Assembly: GCA_003339415.1 (NCBI GenBank)
Contig: PDHQ01000002.1
Coordinates: 126,159 to 190,158 of the forward strand
Source of the DNA: Ophiocordyceps camponoti-saundersi (nom. inval.)
Lineage: Eukaryota > Ascomycota > Sordariomycetes > Hypocreales > Ophiocordycipitaceae
DNA: 64,000 nt
Reading direction: 5' to 3'
Below, piece by piece: positions 10,234-20,171 of the stretch. The notes under the pieces were generated by a model that saw only the letters and a list, made by a program, of their open reading frames with translations, was not told where the DNA came from and did no database searches. Position 1 is the stretch's first letter. Each line of letters begins with the position of its first letter. A program made the translations under genes and the position numbers.

Positions 10234-10397
10234 CATTCTCCATTCGACGGGTGGACGGATAAGGGGGGACGTTTTGAGTCACGTGATCTCTTTGGATGGG
10301 AGTTAATCGTACGTCCGTACTCGTTCGTACCTTGTTGAACTTGAAGGCCAATGAGAGGCGCATCATCATTCACGATCGCTGCTCTTCTTCGTCCATC

Positions 10398-11640
10398 ATG
10401 GACGACCAGCGCGTCTCGCCGGCGCCTAAGGCCGCGTACGAGCCCCAATTCGGACAAGTCAACTGTCTTATCCTCCATCGACTGCACAAAGTCACGGACA
10501 AGACACGTGCTGAGACGAGGAGCGAGGCGAACACGCTTTCGATGCCTTTCGAGCAGCAAGATATCGCTACGAAGCCGAGCCTCAAGCGAAGACCCGAGTC
10601 CGGCTCTACCGAGTCACGGCTGGATCCTACCCAGAGCACCGTTCTGCTCCCTACGCCCGCGGCCTGCAAACCTGTGCTGGAAGAAGAGGCCGTCAATGGC
10701 CTGTGCCGAGCCTGTCTCGAGACTCTGGGAAAGGCCTGCGTCACCTGTCACCTCTGTCGCGGGTCGTGGCACCGATCGTGCGCTGTCACGTCTGCCGCAA
10801 AGTCACCATCGTACCTCTGCGCCGAGTGCAGACTTGCCGTAGGGGAAGTCGACGATGAGACGCTATTGCACGATCGCCACTTGCTGGTCGAGAAGATTCG
10901 AGCGCGGCGTCTCGTCGGTCGTGTCCCTGCTAAGCCGCATCTCGTCGGCTTCCTGGCGGGACAGGCGTCTGAGTCGGAGGTGAGGATCGCTCGCTGGAAG
11001 AGACTGGACGTCCGACTGACAGGAGAGAAACAAGCGCATAGAATATTTCCGCGGCAAGAAGAGGACGGATCTTCTCAATGTTTTGTCTCTCTGTGATCAG
11101 TTGAAGCCGCGACTTCTCGTCGATGTTCTCGTTTCCGTCTCTAAGAAGCATTCCGATCTGCCAATGTTCGATGACCCGTCGTGGAGATGGAATCTGCCGA
11201 GCTCCAAGCCATCCCCGCAGCAAAATCCTAACCGTCCGCGGCCGTCACTCGTCTCGTCCACCGACAAGGTCTTCAAGAGACCCCGAGGCCGGCCCCGGAA
11301 CAGCACGAAGCAGACTACCGTCTCCGAAACCCCTCCCCAAGCCGAGATGAGGCCCGTCGACAAAAGAAGCGGCGCAGGAGATGCGGCGCAGGGGAAAGAT
11401 GCTCTCGCCGCCTCTCCATACCGTGTCGCCTCGAACTCGGATCTGTCCATCGCCGTGTCCGAAAATTCCCTCCCACCGACTTGGCCCAGAGCTGGGCAGG
11501 GCCTGTACGCTAAACTACCCCCAGAAGACGACGACAGGAGTTTCCTGGTCGATGGCAACGATGAAGAGGCTTTTAGCCACTTTCTGGTGGACAAACTCGG
11601 TAGGCAGGTGCTCATCTCGGCCTGTGCCCAGACTGCATAG
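10398..11640 (+). CDS. PHD-like zinc-finger protein with AT-hook
   Basis: I do not recognise a named orthologue. Exon 1 (10398-10979) contains a Cys4-His-Cys3 pattern, LCRAC ... CHLC ... WHRSC ... YLCAEC, at roughly residues 110-160, which fits a PHD/RING-like finger. Exon 2 carries an AT-hook core KRPRGRPRN, so a chromatin or DNA-binding role is likely. My preferred intron is 10980-11022 (43 nt), because the following frame (RIEYFRGKKRTDLLNVLSLCDQ) looks coding and joins in phase; this yields 399 residues. An alternative acceptor at 11100 gives a 121-nt intron in the same phase. The start MDDQRVSP is chosen over an in-frame Met at 10296. The last few codons may be affected by another intron, as a GTAGGC donor lies near 11600. 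Confidence 0.65.
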
Positions 11641-11949
11641 ATTCCAAAGGAAAGCAACCTGTCTTTCAAGGGCAATGAAGTTGACATTGCTTGTTTCGGT
11701 TCGCTTCGGCTGTATTTCTGGAATTGACCGTCTGGCCACTAAACTAACCATCACTGTCCTCAACGGCGCACGCGGAAGAATTAAAAATGGCAAAGATTGA
11801 TCATTATAAAGTGATTTTCAAAGCGCTGAAGCCAATGCTAAAATACTGGATGCCAAGCGAAATGAAGAAGATACAAAATAGGCATCTGAAGAATCTATAT
11901 ACATCATCAGGGGCATAAAATATGGACAATTAGTTCTTCGGTTTTATGT

Positions 11950-13269
11950 TCAGCAATGCCCGCCAAGGGAAGAGACAAGGCTCTTGAGCAGACCGCCAAG
12001 AGGACACAGCAGAGAGTTGACGGCGATGGAGACGACGACTTTGGAGGAGCTGACGACGAGCATGATGTCTGGCAGGATGGCGAGGCCGACGAGACCCTGC
12101 AGACCGGCACCGATCCCGGCGTCGACGTCGATGAAGTTCTTGCAGCCCTTGGTGCAGTACGAGACGCAGTCGACGTGACACTTGCCGAGTCCGACGGCAC
12201 AGAAGATGTCGTCGACGATGCCACTGGAGACGTGAGCCGAGACATCAAGTCCAAGGCCGAAGGCGTCGGTGTTGAAGAGCGCGACGGCATCGATGGAGCT
12301 CTCGAGATGGAGTGAGACGAGACCGGCAACGACAGCCTTGAGGTCAGCGCTGACCTTGGCGTCGATGTCGATGTCCACGTCGACGAGGCCCGCCAGCTCG
12401 ACGGCAATGTCGGCGCTGGCGACGAAGGCGATGGTGTCGAGGCCGGCCTGGCAGTACCGGTGTCCGGCGTTGTAAGCGACGATGCGATACGGCGAGATGG
12501 CGCAGTAGGATCCGAGACGGACGCCGTGCGTCGAGTAGCGATCCGTCGCCGGCTTCGGCCACGCACCCTTCATGCCTTGGCCGCCACACGTCTTGGTCTT
12601 GACGTCGAGCTTCTGGCCGGGAGGACAGGCGCAGGCCTTGGTCCAGGCGCAGTAGCTCATGCCGGCGGGGCAGTGGAAGGACTTTCCGGCGTCGAGGGTG
12701 GCCTGGAGGTCGACGCGGCCGTCGACTTTGATGAGGTCGAGGATGTTGACGTCGACATCGACGTCCACGTCCACGTCAAGGTCGAGTCCAATGTTCAGTC
12801 CGGCGAGCTTGATCTTGACGTCGGCGTCGATCTTGGCCACGATCCCAGCAATCTTAGCCTTGACCTTGACGTCGAGCCCAACAATCTCAGCGTCAATCTT
12901 TGCGTTAATCTCCCCCACTCTGATCTTGATATCGGCGATCAAAGCCTTAACATCAACCTTAACGTTGGCAGCGACCTTGGCCTCAACCTCCGCCTTGAGC
13001 CCATCAACCTTAACCTTGACATCGGCCTTAATAGCATCAATCTTAGCCTTAATCTTAGCATCGATGCCGACATCAACGTCAACCACGGCCTTGATCCCAT
13101 CCACCTTGGCCACGAGATCGGCGTTTATCCCTCCAAGCTTGGCCATGACGTCCACCTTGACGTCGACGGGGGCGGCACTGCTGGATCTGGATCCGGTGCC
13201 GCTGGGGTTCGTGCCGATTGCCTTGGCGGCCATGGCCAAGACGCCGGCTAGAGCGAGAGAGAAACGCAT
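11950..13269 (-). CDS. Secreted protein with 11-residue Val/Asp/Lys amphipathic repeats
   Basis: Intronless frame of 439 residues. The Met at 13269 begins a clear signal peptide (MRFSLALAGVLAMAAKAIG), so I use it instead of the in-frame Met at 13425. Residues about 35-190 are built from a degenerate 11-residue unit of the form K-[VI]-D-x-[IL]-K-A-[DE]-V-x-x, for example KIDAIKADVKV and KVDGLKAEVEA, ending in a DVDVDVDV run. A Cys-rich segment follows (HCPAGMSYC, ACACPPGQK), then a second V/D-rich stretch, then further cysteines (CHVDCVSYCTKGC) and a hydrophobic C-terminus ending in Cys. The hendecad pattern resembles amphipathic-helix proteins of LEA/apolipoprotein type, but I recognise no specific family. 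Secretion is supported; function is unknown. Upstream DNA contains poly-A near 13270. Confidence 0.8.
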   Translation of the reverse strand: MRFSLALAGVLAMAAKAIGTNPSGTGSRSSSAAPVDVKVDVMAKLGGINADLVAKVDGIKAVVDVDVGIDAKIKAKIDAIKADVKVKVDGLKAEVEAKVAANVKVDVKALIADIKIRVGEINAKIDAEIVGLDVKVKAKIAGIVAKIDADVKIKLAGLNIGLDLDVDVDVDVDVNILDLIKVDGRVDLQATLDAGKSFHCPAGMSYCAWTKACACPPGQKLDVKTKTCGGQGMKGAWPKPATDRYSTHGVRLGSYCAISPYRIVAYNAGHRYCQAGLDTIAFVASADIAVELAGLVDVDIDIDAKVSADLKAVVAGLVSLHLESSIDAVALFNTDAFGLGLDVSAHVSSGIVDDIFCAVGLGKCHVDCVSYCTKGCKNFIDVDAGIGAGLQGLVGLAILPDIMLVVSSSKVVVSIAVNSLLCPLGGLLKSLVSSLGGHC

Positions 13270-15018
13270 CTCGAAAAAAAAAACTGGCTTGCCTGAAATG
13301 GGGGCAAAAAAAAGGATGAAGAAAACGAGTGTAAGTCTGCTAAAGAGCAGCAAGCAAACAGAACAAACGATGCGCGAGAGAAAGAGAGAACGCAGAGAAA
13401 AGCTTGGACCTGTCACGAACTCCAAGAACCGAGCCGAACGTCAGTTTTATATCCTCAAAGTCGACGATGGGGAGAATATCTTCCCAATCTGCCATTTGCC
13501 CCTTTTCTTACTTCCGTTCCCCTCACTTACACGCCACATGACAGCTCCGGTTTCCAAAGGAGGGGGGGGATTCATCTCCGCTAGCTGGCTTTTGTTTGCG
13601 CGGTCGCGCGTCGCCTAATTCAATTTTCTTTGAACGAGATCAATCTGCACGTTTCTCTACCCCGGGGAAAAGGGAAAAAGGGGGAAGGGTGGGCGGACGA
13701 GTCTGGATTATGGGACTATCGCGAGACCGAGATGAGGTTCTCAAGTGCCGCTTATCAGAATAGATTAAATCAAATGAAAGAAGAGGAAAGACGAGAGATG
13801 AGCCGGGAAGGGGGGAAACTTGGATGGTGAGGGAGGTAAAAGCAGTATCTGTATCCGTAGAGGTTTGAATGGAGGTCATGAGAGCGACAGACGGGACAGA
13901 CTCACCTCTTTCAGGGGACGGTAATCGTTGATATCCCGCTCATCCAGCCTCATTCCCACTCATCATTCCCTCTCATCACCATCATCATCATCATCACCAT
14001 CTCCTTCATCTTCTCCTTCATCTTCTCCTTCCCACCCCCTCGAAATCTTTCTTCCCCCCCCTTTCAAGCAAAAAACCCATAACCCACCAATCAAACCCTC
14101 CCTCCATCATTTCCAGCCCATCATCCAGTCAAGACAAAGTCCGGTCCGCCCTTCAGCACGCCACTCGGACATTAGCAGATCCGCTTGCGCGCCGTGAAAA
14201 CGAAGGGGCAAAAAAAAAAAAAAAAAAAAGAAAGGAAAGAAGCTATATGAGACAATATCACCAAAATGAGGACGAAGCTGTGTGTGTAATTTTCTTTTGC
14301 CGCGTGAAAAGAAAACAGCCTTTGAGTCAGAATGGAAAAAAAAGAGACGCTGTGGCGAGTTGTCAACGTGGTTGTGCAGATTCTCGCTCGTGGCAACTGA
14401 CAAGCTTTGCGCCTCTCGAATGGGGACCCCCCCCCCCCCCCTTTCACGTCTCGACCTGCCTTTACAGACCCTGTCAGTCACGAGGCCGGAGTCGCTCCCC
14501 TTGGTTGATTGACGACGTCTCTGGCTGAGCCGCAATGGATACCGATATATGCCCCCCCCCTGATGACACCCAGACGGTGAGCCGCTTCGGCCCATCTCGC
14601 CTAACAGGGATATTTGCCTTCTCCGTCTGACGTCGTGCATTGGTTATCAATCAAACCAGTCCGACGAGTAACCCCTGCTTGGTTATGATTTGACTTCATA
14701 TCTGAGTAGCTACCTACCTAGGTAGCCAGTTGTTCATCTGGTATCTGCGCGTATCTTTCGTACAAGCATGAAGAGCATGCACATCGTACATGCTCCATCG
14801 CACATACATACCTACACGCATGTCCTCAAAGGGGCCCGCTCAGACTTGCCTTTACCTCGTCATCGCCGCTCAAACCGATGGAAAGCACATCAGCCGAAGC
14901 CAAGGGTTCGCAGAGACGAACGCACATAGACTCCGAAAGAGGCAATTCCGGGCTCCACGACTCAGAAGTATCTGTTCATCGAGTCATCACGGCGGGCCCC
15001 CCCTCGCGGCCTTTTTCA
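13270..15018. other. Intergenic region with TCA-type microsatellites
   Basis: Spacer between the starts/ends of two minus-strand genes. It holds an ATC/TCC microsatellite at about 13970-14040, an A run at about 14212-14229, a 15-nt C run at 14427-14441, GTATCCGTAG at 13851-13860 and a TACCTACCTAGGTAG palindromic element near 14711-14725. No supported gene. Confidence 0.5.
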
Positions 15019-16832
15019 TCAGGCCGCGATGAGGCTTGTTCCTTTGGTCTTGCCGCTCTCCATCTTGGCCGTTCTCGCCCCGAATTGTATCTGACCCCGG
15101 GTCCCGCATCAGCCTCTTCGTCAAGGAGAGAAGGTCGAGTGACAGAGGTAAACACTCACCGCTCGCTTCTTTTCCATCGCCACCCTGGCCATGCCCAGCT
15201 CTTCTGCCAGCAGTCGAAGCACCCTCTTTCCGGCCTCGACACCGCTGTCGGGTCCTGCATTGGCAAAATCACACTTATCCCAGACCGGGGACTCGATTGC
15301 CCACCTGACCAGGGCCTCGTCGAGATAGGGAAACCTTACCTCGCGTGCCCAATGGGCCATGACCCTATCGTCCCGACCCAGGTTTCGTCGGCCCAAGCGT
15401 TCCACGTCCAGCCTCAGCTCTTCTGCTAGACCTCGGTAACCCTGCCTGGAGAAGGCGGTGGCATGGCGGAGGTAGCCGCCGAAAAGCTCGTCTGCGCCGA
15501 GCCCGGACAATAGAACGCGTGCAGTAGTTGAGTACTCCTTCGTTTCTGCCGCGCGGCCGGTCTCCTGACAGAGGCCTTGCCCTCGAGCGGCAAAGAACAA
15601 AGCGTAGGCGATGGAAAGGTCCATCTCGGTATTGTGAGGGTACATCAACTCTATTACTTGGCTCCTGTGGCTCGAGGCCTCAGAAGCAGAGACATCGACC
15701 TAAATTCGAATGAGCCATGCCAGCTAGTGTCTTGTCATTCATCTCACTCACAGTCACGAGACGCCAGGTTCTTTGGGGACAGACTTGCAACAGTTCATCA
15801 AACGACTTTCTGGCCGTGATTCGATCTGGGCAGAGCTCGTACAGACGGTCCTGCGGGACGCCAGGATGCTGAGCAGCCACCCTGGGGTTTTCAAAGGCAA
15901 CAGTGATCAAGTCGACAGCTTGATCGGTGGGCAGCATGTCACTAGCCATGCGCGCGAGTACGGTGCAGTCGAGGCCGCCGGAGAAGAGAACGGCAACTCT
16001 AGCATCCGACGGCTGGGCGTGAGGAGGCAGCGGCACCTTGAGCACTCGACGGCTCAGAGAAGCCTCAAGCTTCCGACGAAGCTGAGCGACTGATTGCGAC
16101 TGCTTCGTCAGCTCTACATGAGATGAGGGGCATGATGAGTTGAAGAGGCCGAGGCCCGAAAGCTAGGTAGCCCAAGACTGACTTGTCAGCGCGAGGAAGC
16201 TGAATCGATGGAAAGGAAAGTGAACGCACCAAGGCCGAATCCAAAGTCCAGGGAATTCGTGCGGGTGTGAAATGAGGAGCTTCGAGAGAAAGAAAATAGA
16301 AGCCATCGGCTTCGACTTCAGTCCAGCCGGCGGCGGGCGCGTCGGCGATGCTCGCCAGTGACCAGGGGTCTCCCGGCTTCATCAGCAAGGAGCGACGTCC
16401 GAGGCGATCACGCCCGTAGTAGAGACGGGAAGCAGGCCTGTCAAGGTAAACAAAGGCAAAGGGACCCTCGATAGAACGTAAAGCTTCGACAATGGAGTGA
16501 GTCTGGCAGGCCGCCATGACGGCCTCAGCATCGTTACCCTGCACGGGGCGGCCGTCGATGCTCCAAGCCTCACCATTCCAGCAGAAAACGGAGCCCGTAT
16601 CAGGGTCGACGAGTGGTTGGCGGGTGACACCATCGCCACGCAGAGCTAGTACCGTCGACGTGAGATTCAGCGACAGGACACGGTCTCTTATGTGCAGCCG
16701 CTGCCGCACATGGCCAACGTGATCGGGGCCCCGGTTGCGGAGGCGTTGGAGCAAACCAGGAGGCTCATGATGATCTGACGAAGAGGAGGAGGAGGAGGAG
16801 GAGGAGGAGATGCTGGCGTAGATGCCGCACAT
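15019..16832 (-). CDS. Asparagine synthetase domain-containing protein 1 (ASNSD1-like)
   Basis: Two-domain protein: N-terminal class II glutamine amidotransferase with Cys2 (MCGIY), RNRGPDH and FCWNGEAW motifs, and a C-terminal asparagine-synthetase ATP-pyrophosphatase domain with SGGLD at about 245-249 and LLSGLGADELFGGY. Four exons by splice and phase: 16832-16230, 16111-15752, 15699-15160, 15090-15019, giving 524 residues. The last 72-nt exon supplies IQFGARTAKM...GKTKGTSL, the conserved ASNSD1 ending, which confirms the structure. It is shorter and divergent from true asparagine synthetase and matches the ASNSD1/yeast YML096W family, whose biochemical role is unsettled. A run of about 11 serines (TCC repeat) directly follows MCGIYASI. 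The first intron (16112-16229) has a firm acceptor but its donor is a choice between near candidates. Confidence 0.9.
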
Positions 16833-17329
16833 GGCCTCCGAAGAGAAGAGAGAGAAAGAGAGAAGCGAGAGAGAGTCGATGCTGTTTTTATCTCTTCACT
16901 CGCTCACCAAAGTCACTCATGACATGAATCTGGCTGGCTCTATCAAAGATTTCGAGAATGAACTGAGCAAGTGAGCTGTGAGTAAGCATACTGTGTTTAT
17001 TGCAGACATCTCACACCGTATCGCCGCTCATCTTCGACTTCACCACCCAAGCAATGCAAGTTACTCACCAAAATAACGTCTCCATCCAGCTACCTACGCA
17101 AGGTCCGTTACAACATCGACCTAGAGACTATACAAGGCAATTAATGGAAGGTATAGTAGCAGCTAGTCGATACCTAAAGACTACGAGCTGCTCTCTTCCG
17201 ATATTACTGTCTAACTACCTAATTAGGGGATCACGCCTCCAAACACTATCGAACGCGTATAGCGGGGATGAAATTAGAACATGCTTTATATAAAACTTTT
17301 ATCTCATCGATTAATAATTATTCATCATA
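16833..17329. other. Upstream of ASNSD1-like gene
   Basis: GA-rich DNA next to the ASNSD1-like start, then locally AT-richer sequence to the tRNA gene. The spacer carries no coding sequence I can support. Confidence 0.5.
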
Positions 17330-17410
17330 TCCGATATGGTGTAGTGGCTAACATCGCTCGCTCTCATGTGAGGATCCGAGCAGCCCTGGGTTCGATTCCC
17401 AGTATCGGAG
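17330..17410 (+). tRNA. tRNA-Glu (CUC) with probable 9-nt intron
   Basis: Acceptor TCCGATA (17330-17336) pairs perfectly with TATCGGA (17403-17409), followed by discriminator G. The D-arm is GTGT/ACAT. The anticodon stem GCTCG pairs with CGAGC, and the T-arm is CTGGG-TTCGATT-CCCAG. The span between the anticodon stem halves is 16 nt, starting CTCTCA, so anticodon CUC at 34-36 is followed by about 9 extra bases after position 37, the canonical place for a nuclear tRNA intron. The variable loop AGCC is four bases as in other eukaryotic tRNA-Glu. A B box and downstream TTTCTT (Pol III stop-like; longer T run at 17457) follow. Confidence 0.93.
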
Positions 17411-17848
17411 TTTCTTATGTTTGCTTCCTCTCTGCGGAGTGCATTTTCTGAACCCTTTTTTTGCCGCGCCTGTTGCCTCGAAATGCCGATGTGAATTTTG
17501 ATCAAGGGCAAAACAAGGTACGCGGTAACTATGAAATATGTATCACATATGGCTATAGAGATAGAATAGAGTGAGAGCTATAATAAGCCTCCAACCACTT
17601 CCTCGATATCGGACTCGAGCCATCATCCGCTGGCTGATGGCATGCAAGAACAAAATTCGTATCCAAAATCTCTTTTCTCCCAATTCTTGCCGAGCCACGT
17701 AAGAGTTAACCCAAAACTACCCCCAGAAAGCATCCCTCTCGCCCTATAACGACGTTCGTCCATTCCTTGACCTCGGCCGATGACGACAACACCAGCCAGC
17801 ATGCTTCAAACGCTCACCCCTTCCGCTCTCCTCCTACCTCAGGGCGTG
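17411..17848. other. Spacer between tRNA-Glu and C2H2 gene 3' end
   Basis: A T run at about 17456-17462 could terminate Pol III. The remainder is presumably the 3'UTR of the minus-strand C2H2 gene. No coding sequence recognised. Confidence 0.45.
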
Positions 17849-20171
17849 TCATGAAAAATGTGGATGATAACTGGCAGCGGTCCAGTCCATCTGCCGCATG
17901 TGCTCGAATATGTCGGGCTGTGAGTTCTGCGACAAGCCAAGGTTCGCGCTCGGTACGCCTTCGAACAGGGACTTGTAGTCGTCGTCTCTGTTAACATCAA
18001 CCGGAAACAGCGCGAAGTCGCTGCCGTCAGCCTTGGCCGACTCGTCGAAGCCCTCCTCTAGTAGCGAATCAGGCGAGAAGAGAGTGGCACAGGCTTCCGT
18101 CAACGCGGAGAGGGGAAGGCCAGCCGCAACTTGTGGTAACAGAGACTGCTGCTGTTCCGGGGGGACTGCGCTCGGCTGTATGCCAGAGTAGATGGAAAGT
18201 TGTTGTGACATCATCTTATTATAGACGTGGTTGATGGCCTGGGTTTGGGCCGGCAACTGAACCTGGGCAGCGTAGATGTCCTCGTCGTTTAGGATAAAGG
18301 GGGCGCCGTCTTGATATGGCGGATACTGATCGTACGACACAGTCGACGAAGAAGAGTTAGTCATGGCGAGGTCAACGAGGCCCGAGTCGGCGGCCTGCAG
18401 TCCGTAGGCGGCACTGTAATTTGCATCGGCGGGGAACATGGAGTAGTCGGGCGACAGGAGGTCCTGCTCCTGAGGCGGCGTGGGCGCGCTGTAGGCGGGC
18501 GTGGTCGAGGGCGTAGACGCGGTGCCCAGGGGCGGCGTCTGCTGGACAGAGCTGGCTGGCTTTGAGGGTGACTTCTTGCCGTTGGTCTTACTGCGCACGT
18601 AGTGCCATCCGTGAGCCTTCTCCATGTGCTGCTTGCAGTTGGACTCGCGCTTGCTCTTGTACGGGCAGTTGGCATACATGCACTCGTACATGGCCGGGGC
18701 GTTGGAGTGCTTGTCGTTGACGTGTCGGTCCATCTCCTTCTCCGTCGGCCAGCCGAACTCGTGATACTTGCATGTGGGAACGGGACACTTCCATGGCCGC
18801 GAGTGTGTCTTTTCGTGTTTTGTCAGGTCGCAGGGGCGTTTGAACACCTTGTGGCATCCCGGCTCGCTGCAACGCTTGGGCGCGAGCTCCTCGAGACTGG
18901 CATTTTTCTTGCGGCGAGCCATGGACCTCATGATCTCCTCTTCGTCTTCCTGCTGCTCCGCCAAGGAGCGCTTAGATTGAGACGAGGACGTGGATGTATC
19001 CACAGGTTTTCCTGTCGCCATGGATATCGCTGTGCCGTCCTTCTTGACACGAATGAGTTCGGCAGGACGACCATTCTCAGCGACGCCCCCAAAGAGTTTG
19101 ATTTCGTCATTGCTGCGCGTGTCGTTAGCCACGGACCAAGAGGATAAGAACAGTTAACTCATACAGATCAAGGTCCATGTCCGACCAGGCCCCAGCTCCT
19201 CTCGCCGCGTAAAGCTGTCTTCCGTACTCATGGACCTGTTCCATCAAGTCGATAAAGTAGCCGTCGGTGTAAGGTCGGTCCCCCGGCCGGACCCGCTCAC
19301 GATCGGGAATCTGCTCAAAGGTCGCCTGAATGCACTGAACCGAAAACGTGCAGAACCTGTAATAGAGCGTTGCGGTCTTGGCCCTACTCTTTGCGAACAG
19401 ATCCGGATCAGAATCTGCAACATGGGAGATGGACGGTCGACTTACCGGAGCCATGAAGATGAGATTCTTCTCAAGGTCACGGAGGCAGGCGATGCCCTCG
19501 GATCTGATGAGCCTGGGCAACTCCATGACGACCGGCCAGAAGTCCTGAAGATCGGACCTCCCCAGGAGCGGGTGGACGATGCCGTCCAAAATCGTCTGAC
19601 AAGTTCCCGGCCTCAGAGCAGGTAGCATCTTGCTTTTAGGCCACCTGAAGGGGGCACGGGGAGAGTTTGGGATGTCGATGGCCTCGCATTTTTCTGCGGT
19701 CGAGGCCACGGAAGAGCCCAGTCCACTGTCCGAGTCTTGATCCCTAGCTCGGCGAGTAAGGCGGGGGCCCGCGGACCGGGATCCGTAGAACCAAGGTTCA
19801 TCAGGTCCGGCGGTGGGAAGAGGGGAAGGTGAGCAAGAGAAGAAGAGACCATCGTCACGCAGAGGCTCGAGTCTAGTCGAGGCCTGGGGTGTCAGAAAAA
19901 GATTATCGAGTTTGGACAAACAGTCGCCGATTTCGTCGAGGTTGGCAATGCGAAATCTGGTGCCTGGCTCGTCCTCGAGACCAGTAGAATATCGAAGCCA
20001 GGCAAGAGGGAGAGAACCATCGTCGTCCTGCCAGGGGATAATTGTAGGGGTCGAGGGAGTCGATTGAAAGGGGGCGCCTGTGCGGGGATCAATGGGTGGC
20101 ATTGGGAAACGGATGAAGTTGTCATCGACACCAGAACTGGGTGTCCGTCCAAGGGGTTTGACCGGCGACAT
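17849..20171 (-). CDS. C2H2 zinc-finger transcription factor
   Basis: Three exons: 20171-19446, 19388-19165 and 19112-17849, giving 737 residues. Intron 1 (57 nt, GTAAGT...CAAAG) is a multiple of three without stop; intron 2 (52 nt) has GTATGA donor and a GCTAAC branch site. The protein has a conserved N-terminal region (KNLIFMAP, FCTFSVQCIQATFEQIPDR, PYTDGYFIDLMEQV), then the segment NDEIKLFGGVAENGRPAELI, a basic stretch and three C2H2-type fingers at about 398-420, 426-452 and 461-484, the second and third with wide spacing. The C-terminal half is Gln/Ser/Pro-rich with acidic patches, typical of an activation region. It is a nuclear DNA-binding regulator; I cannot name the orthologue or target. 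The 3.5 kb gene-free DNA upstream suggests complex regulation. Confidence 0.88.

Noticed and set aside
12460..13618. Two long plus-strand frames opposite the repeat protein, one Thr/Ser/Leu-rich, one Asp/Asn/Leu-rich
   Set aside because: They are mirror images of the GTC-GAC codon repeat on the minus strand. The minus frame has the signal peptide and cysteine modules.
13970..14040. Possible CRISPR-like or tandem array from ATC/TCC repeats
   Set aside because: Simple trinucleotide/hexanucleotide microsatellite without spacers, in a eukaryotic genome.
4624..16832. Possible amino-acid or secondary-metabolite gene cluster (asparaginase, TRP4, CoA-transferase, ASNSD1)
   Set aside because: No synthase, regulator or transporter typical of a cluster; interspersed with TFIIB and others on both strands; individually conserved housekeeping genes.
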